Shown here: positions 7,003 through 9,409 of the stretch, one piece after another | How positions within the stretch are numbered: position 1 is the stretch's first letter | How the letters are laid out: the number at the start of each line of letters is the position of its first letter | DNA from: an uncultured Litorilinea sp. | GTDB taxonomy: Bacteria > Chloroflexota > Anaerolineae > Caldilineales > Caldilineaceae | Assembly (NCBI GenBank): GCA_946885925.1 | Contig: CAMPHP010000074.1 | Coordinates: 1 to 9,409 of the forward strand | Direction: 5' to 3' | DNA length: 9,409 nt | Program-made: the position numbers and the translations under genes | Notes under the pieces: model-generated | Database searches by the model: none | The model's input: the letters and a program-made list of their open reading frames with translations, nothing else | Told to the model about the DNA's origin: nothing

Positions 7003-7049
7003 CGTAGGAGTCTCTCTGCTCTGCCGCGCCAACCAGAGAGATTCCTACG
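7003..7049. repeat. Hairpin repeat, copy B
   Basis: The arms CGTAGGAGTCTCTCTG (7003-7018) and CAGAGAGATTCCTACG (7034-7049) pair at 15 of 16 positions around a 15-base loop. The left flank TGTCACTC (6995-7002) matches the corresponding flank of copy A, but its right-hand partner has diverged. Copies A and B are direct repeats about 73 bases apart. Confidence 0.7.
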
Positions 7050-7052
7050 CGC

Positions 7053-7133
7053 CCTGGGGGCATCCGACAGACCAACATATCCCTGCAAGGGTCTCTCTGC
7101 CACCGCTGCCCAGAGAGATTGGGAGCCCCCAGG
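7053..7133. repeat. Hairpin repeat, copy C, with a GC-rich outer stem
   Basis: The inner arms TCTCTCTG (7092-7099) and CAGAGAGA (7111-7118) are the family core. They are enclosed by a perfect 9-bp outer stem, CCTGGGGGC (7053-7061) with GCCCCCAGG (7125-7133), that copies A and B lack. It lies about 50 bases beyond the isomerase stop, so besides being a repeat it could help stabilise or terminate that transcript. Confidence 0.6.
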
Positions 7134-7183
7134 AGCAGAAGATCGCTAGGTTATGATCCAAGGTGGCAACTTGAGTGAACTGT

Positions 7184-7972
7184 TTAAGGTAACGCCTCTT
7201 GGTCACAAATCTTGAAGGTTTCGTGCAGTGCCGCAATTGGGTCGCCCTTGGGACGGAACTCATGGCCTACGTAGAGATCATAACCCGTCTTTGCAATTGC
7301 CTTACACACGCCGCGATAGTTAATCTCCTGGCTGTCATCCAGATCGTTGCGTCCTGGCACACCAGCCGTGTGATAATGGCCGATCCATTTGGCATGGCTG
7401 CGGAGAGTGCGGATGATGTCACCCTCCATAATCTGCATATGGTAGATGTCAAAGAGCAGCTTAACGCGTGGGCTGTTGACCAGCTCGCAGACCGCGGCCC
7501 CCCAAAGCGTATGGTCGCATTGATAACCGGGGTGGTCAATCTTCGAATTAAGCAGTTCCAAGTTGAGATTCACCCCCTTTTCCTCCGCATAGGGCGCAAT
7601 CCGCTTGAACCCATCTGCCACGGCATGAATCGCCTCGATCTCGCTCTGATACGGCTGCACATTGCCGCTAAAACAGATCAAACCAGGAATGCCATGCTTT
7701 GCAGCAATGTCAATCGATTCACGTAATTCAGCCTCAATGCGGTCATGATTGCTCCGCTTATTAAGCCCATCTGGCAGTGACGCATGACCGCTCATCGAGG
7801 CAATCGCCAAACCATGTTGCTTGGCAAGCTCTACGACTTCCTCAAACTCCGGCGGGCGCGCCCACAACTCAATCGCGGCATAGCCAATCTCCGCAGCTAT
7901 ACCCATCAAGTCCGCCAACGCCATCTCCTTGGGCAAAAAGAGCGGATAACAAATGGATTGTTTAATACGCAT
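7184..7972 (-). CDS. Sugar isomerase/epimerase, TIM-barrel family, hydroxypyruvate isomerase-like
   Basis: A 262-residue cytoplasmic protein of the AP-endonuclease-2/xylose-isomerase-like TIM-barrel superfamily. Residues matching the usual metal-binding positions are visible: Glu139 (LNLELLNS), Asp175 (LLFDIYHMQ), His201 (GHYHTAGVPGR; this position is Gln in classical Hyi) and Glu238 (VGHEFRP). The run F-D-I-Y-H-M-Q-I-M-E-G-D followed by H-T-A-G-V-P-G-R is characteristic of the hydroxypyruvate isomerase group, which interconverts hydroxypyruvate and tartronate semialdehyde; many relatives act on other ketoses or keto acids. The length is normal (about 260). The start at ATG 7972 has AGGAG at 7982-7986, nine bases upstream. 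It lies 108 bases downstream of the SDR gene on the same strand and is probably co-transcribed with it, which suggests sugar-acid catabolism. The exact substrate is not determined. Confidence 0.88.
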   Translation of the reverse strand: MRIKQSICYPLFLPKEMALADLMGIAAEIGYAAIELWARPPEFEEVVELAKQHGLAIASMSGHASLPDGLNKRSNHDRIEAELRESIDIAAKHGIPGLICFSGNVQPYQSEIEAIHAVADGFKRIAPYAEEKGVNLNLELLNSKIDHPGYQCDHTLWGAAVCELVNSPRVKLLFDIYHMQIMEGDIIRTLRSHAKWIGHYHTAGVPGRNDLDDSQEINYRGVCKAIAKTGYDLYVGHEFRPKGDPIAALHETFKICDQEALP

Positions 7973-7994
7973 GGATCTTAACTCCTAGCGAGGA

Positions 7995-8063
7995 CTCACC
8001 ATTCTACATCCTCCTATATTCCTATATTTATAGTCCCATAGAGAGAGCTTGCAGAATGGTGAG
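7995..8063. repeat. 11-bp perfect inverted repeat flanking the SDR-isomerase gap
   Basis: CTCACCATTCT (7995-8005) and AGAATGGTGAG (8053-8063) are exact inverted copies separated by 47 AT-rich bases, between the SDR stop codon (8081) and the isomerase ribosome-binding site. The spacer, read on the minus strand, holds ATATAGGAATATAGGAGG and a TATAAA, so it could contain a second promoter. The repeat may be paired operator half-sites, an mRNA-processing or attenuating stem within the operon, or the ends of a tiny (69 bp) mobile repeat. No target-site duplication is obvious. Confidence 0.5.
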
Positions 8064-8080
8064 AATAGGCGAGATTTGAT

Positions 8081-8851
8081 TTATTGGCGGTAATCTTCTG
8101 CGTTATCTTGGGGCGCATAGCCCAACACAGACCGTGCATGTTCCAAGTCGCGATAACTCCACTTGTTGTTCGAAGTCACAAAGAAAATGTCATAGCGCAG
8201 GGTGTCGGGTGCTTGGATGCTAAGGTCAATCATCTGCACAAGGTCGCGCTGGCTGCACCAGTTGGCAAAGCGTGCCGCTCCCTCAGGCCTGTCTTGCGCT
8301 CCTACCCAACCAATTCTCAGGCAGATAATAGACATGGGCGATGTATCGACAAAGTGACGCGCCAACACCTCGCCAAAGACCTTGGTGACACCATAGAAAC
8401 CTAACGGCCTTGGCATCGATTCGTGCGTCAGCATGGGCCAACTTCCGCCCACGTCGCTATAACGTCCTTCGACCAATGCCTTAAACGGCTCTTCTCGGTG
8501 CACCCCTGCTACCGTTGCGCCACTGCTGGCGAAGATAACGCGCTTCACGCCTGCTGCGCGCGCCGCCTCAAAAACATTGTATGTGCCAACAATATTTGGC
8601 TGCAAGAGTTCATCCCACGTAGCATCCACATCCAGCGTGGCAGCCAAATGAACCACCGTATCAATACCCTCAAACGCGGGACGAATGGCTTCCAGATTAC
8701 TGATGTCTGCCTGCAATGTAGGCACACCGGGCAGGTCACGCCGGTTGAGTGCTGACCACTCGTATTTGTCACCCAAAATGCGTCGAAGCGCAGAACCGAT
8801 CAGCCCGTTCATGCCGGTTACAAGGACTCGCTTCTTGGTTTCGTTTTCCAT
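8081..8851 (-). CDS. NAD-dependent epimerase/dehydratase (SDR), uronate dehydrogenase-like
   Basis: A 256-residue atypical/extended short-chain dehydrogenase. The Rossmann dinucleotide motif TGMNGLIG is at 12-19, an acidic residue Asp49 follows beta-3, and the catalytic set is Ser109/Ser110 (IFASSGAT) with Tyr153 and Lys157 (YGVTK). YGVTKVFGEVLARHF, the segment L-V-Q-M-I-D, and the C-terminus LGYAPQDNAEDYR closely recall uronate dehydrogenase, which oxidises galacturonate or glucuronate to the aldarolactone with NAD+. This comparison is from memory, and other sugar dehydrogenases or epimerases are possible. The length (256) is slightly below the 265-275 usual for that enzyme. The start at ATG 8851 has only a weak GGA eight bases or so upstream, so translation may be inefficient or controlled. 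It is the first gene of a probable operon with the isomerase, and a strong hairpin lies 55-87 bases upstream. Confidence 0.88.
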   Translation of the reverse strand: MENETKKRVLVTGMNGLIGSALRRILGDKYEWSALNRRDLPGVPTLQADISNLEAIRPAFEGIDTVVHLAATLDVDATWDELLQPNIVGTYNVFEAARAAGVKRVIFASSGATVAGVHREEPFKALVEGRYSDVGGSWPMLTHESMPRPLGFYGVTKVFGEVLARHFVDTSPMSIICLRIGWVGAQDRPEGAARFANWCSQRDLVQMIDLSIQAPDTLRYDIFFVTSNNKWSYRDLEHARSVLGYAPQDNAEDYRQ

Positions 8852-8905
8852 TAGATTCCGTCAACTTTTGCTTATGGAAGGTCATTAAATGATATTACTA
8901 AAAAA

Positions 8906-8938
8906 CGAGGCAGTAGTATTATACCTGCTACTGCCTCG
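8906..8938 (-). terminator. Strong intrinsic terminator-like hairpin upstream of the SDR operon
   Basis: CGAGGCAGTAG (8906-8916) and CTACTGCCTCG (8928-8938) form a perfect 11-bp stem with an 11-base loop. On the minus strand the stem is followed immediately by six T residues (plus A8900-8905), the classical Rho-independent layout. There is no minus-strand gene before it inside the window, so it would act either on an untranslated leader of the SDR operon (attenuation) or at the end of a small RNA or a transcript from outside. The loop also contains TATAAT, allowing the alternative reading of a promoter wrapped in an operator. Confidence 0.6.
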
Positions 8939-8947
8939 AACTGTCGG
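8918..8947 (-). promoter_or_regulatory. Alternative promoter within the hairpin, reading to the SDR gene
   Basis: On the minus strand CCGACA (plus 8942-8947; 4 of 6 matches to TTGACA), an 18-base spacer, and a perfect TATAAT (plus 8918-8923) would start transcription near 8911. This gives a leader of about 60 bases for the SDR operon. If it is used, the 11-bp inverted repeat around the -10 would be an operator rather than a terminator. The two readings are not exclusive. Confidence 0.4.
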
Positions 8948-9059
8948 GAGTGCTCACAACAGGGGAGATTTGAATTTCCGATTTACATTATACGCTGAAG
9001 GGGTGAGGTCTAGCAATGCACATGCAAGCTACGCTAGCAACCTGCTACTTATACCATAT

Positions 9060-9080
9060 ACATGCGATACATGCGATACA
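9060..9080. repeat. Short tandem repeat, period 9
   Basis: ACATGCGAT is repeated twice in tandem with a third partial unit (ACA), immediately beside the CRISPR-repeat-like sequence. Too short to indicate more than local slippage or a paired binding site. Confidence 0.6.
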
Positions 9081-9085
9081 CAGGG

Positions 9086-9105
9086 GTTTCAATCCCTCAC
9101 ACAAC
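9086..9105. repeat. Lone CRISPR-repeat-like sequence
   Basis: GTTTCAATCCCTCACACAAC. On the minus strand it reads as a 3' half ending TGTGAGGGATTGAAAC, and the TGAGGGATTGAAAC end is the hallmark of many type I/III CRISPR repeats, including those I recall from Chloroflexota and cyanobacteria. Only one copy is present. No second copy occurs within the next 30-50 bases on either side, and no cas gene lies in the window, so this is not an array. It may be an orphan or relic repeat, or a chance resemblance. Confidence 0.3.
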
Positions 9106-9221
9106 CATATAGTTCATCACCAAAACTAAAGAGGCGGCTTGCCTGGAAATTTGCTTCAGCAGCCGCATCAGGTCCATTCTTCCAGCTAGATTTACTCTTC
9201 TGATCTCTATGATTGATCTCT

Positions 9222-9227
9222 ATTATA
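9222..9227 (-). promoter_or_regulatory. Isolated -10-like TATAAT upstream of the SDR leader
   Basis: A perfect TATAAT on the minus strand. The best -35 candidate, TTGGAT, is 15 bases upstream and poor (3 of 6 matches), and there is no TG extension. If active, it would make a transcript of roughly 315 bases ending at the 8906-8938 hairpin, or reading through into the SDR gene. Confidence 0.25.
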
Positions 9228-9265
9228 ACCTAAATAGGATCGATCCAAGTTCGAGGGCATGGTTT

Positions 9266-9325
9266 GTCCCCACAGAGGTCTCTCTTCTCTGGTAACTTGT
9301 CAGAGAGACCGGGTACCTTGTGGAC
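9266..9325. repeat. Hairpin repeat, copy D
   Basis: The inner arms GGTCTCTC (9277-9284) and GAGAGACC (9303-9310) pair perfectly, and the outer arms CCACA (9270-9274) and TGTGG (9319-9323) pair outside an asymmetric internal loop. The left end begins TTTGTCCCC like the TTTGTCACC of copy A, and a GAATGACA at 9356-9363 resembles the usual far end of this repeat class. It is therefore a diverged fourth member about 2.2 kb from copies A-C. Confidence 0.5.
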
Positions 9326-9409
9326 GCGGAGCGACAGACGTGAGTCCCAGGCGTAGAATGACAGGTGGAACTGCCCAAGATGAGCACTCATCATGACCAG
9401 CGTCCCCTT

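Larger units (their letters stand above)
6845..7183. other. Intergenic tract occupied by three hairpin repeats
   Basis: No coding sequence. From about 6921 to 7133 three related inverted-repeat units lie end to end (listed separately). The 6857-6920 stretch, upstream of the small membrane protein, is ordinary AT-richer sequence and should hold its promoter, though I cannot pick one with confidence. The 7134-7183 stretch, just after the isomerase stop codon, shows nothing notable. Confidence 0.6.
8852..9409. other. 558-base region without a convincing protein gene
   Basis: It contains, from right to left, a hairpin repeat (9266-9325), a -10-like site (9222-9227), a short minus-strand frame of 26 codons (ATG near 9176 to TGA near 9097; MDLMRLLKQ at its start, no good ribosome-binding site), a CRISPR-repeat-like 20-mer, a period-9 tandem repeat, and two copies of ACCTGCTACT (8923-8932 and 9040-9049, the first inside the terminator-like hairpin). 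GTGAGG (9003-9008) and CCTCAC (9095-9100) could close a domain of about 98 bases. No tRNA, T-box or known riboswitch signature was seen. On the plus strand a 104-codon frame exists, but it crosses all these elements and lacks protein character. Confidence 0.5.

Noticed and set aside
9050..9140. CRISPR array
   Set aside because: Only one repeat-like copy is present, with no regular spacing and no cas genes nearby.
9097..9178. 26-codon minus-strand frame (MDLMRLLKQ...) as a leader peptide
   Set aside because: It has no clear ribosome-binding site and no run of regulatory codons, so it is mentioned only in the description of the region.
8889..9203. Plus-strand open frame of 104 codons
   Set aside because: It runs through the terminator-like hairpin, the tandem repeat and the CRISPR-like motif, has no ribosome-binding site, and the translation is not protein-like.
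8852..9230. T-box or other known riboswitch upstream of the SDR gene
   Set aside because: No T-box conserved sequence and no core motif of the common riboswitches (TPP, SAM, cobalamin, glycine) could be found by eye.
9230..9409. Minus-strand frame open from the right edge to a stop at 9230-9232
   Set aside because: About 59 codons that include hairpin repeat D. The composition does not look like the end of a protein, so it is more likely chance.

Overview
The window looks like chromosomal DNA of a Chloroflexota bacterium. This is inferred from the kind of genes present, not from any marker gene. The main signs are a very large BTAD-type regulator with an NB-ARC-like ATPase and TPR tail, an adjacent fragment of an XRE-type regulator N-terminus of a kind common in that phylum, several lineage-restricted membrane proteins, and intergenic hairpin repeats built on GTCTCTCTG/CAGAGAGAT. 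Base composition is moderately GC-rich. There are no rRNA, tRNA, phage or transposase genes, and no cas genes.

Layout. (1) 1-1190, plus strand: the tail of an unrecognised gene overlaps the start of a multi-pass membrane protein gene. (2) 1275-4505, minus strand: a 1076-residue AfsR/SARP-like regulator, convergent with the membrane protein. Its last ~50 residues look degraded, and a stem-loop sits on its stop codon. Just upstream (4544-4648) lies a 34-codon stump of an XRE helix-turn-helix gene. The end of this stump contains an excellent extended -10 promoter that probably drives the regulator. (3) 4649-5156: an intergenic region with a 9+9 bp palindrome, helically spaced GGCGGT repeats and a plausible plus-strand promoter. 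(4) 5157-6143, plus strand: a membrane-anchored alpha/beta hydrolase. (5) 6188-6844, minus strand: a small multi-pass membrane protein. (6) 6845-7183: three consecutive hairpin repeats. (7) 7184-8851, minus strand: a likely two-gene operon in which an NAD-dependent SDR resembling uronate dehydrogenase is followed by a TIM-barrel isomerase of the hydroxypyruvate isomerase family. (8) 8852-9409: no convincing protein gene. It has a strong 11-bp stem with a T-run reading toward the SDR, a second -10-like site 300 bases upstream, a lone CRISPR-repeat-like 20-mer, a short tandem repeat and a fourth hairpin repeat.

How the genes may work together. The SDR and isomerase fit a sugar-acid (uronate/hydroxy-acid) catabolic module whose expression may be controlled through the structured DNA/RNA just upstream. 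The regulator and hydrolase are divergent and share a promoter region rich in palindromes and direct repeats, so the regulator may control the hydrolase, itself, or both. The remaining membrane proteins have no assignable role. The best candidates for something new are the 8900-9227 leader/hairpin region and the shared 4543-5042 regulatory region. No complete novel multi-gene system is evident.
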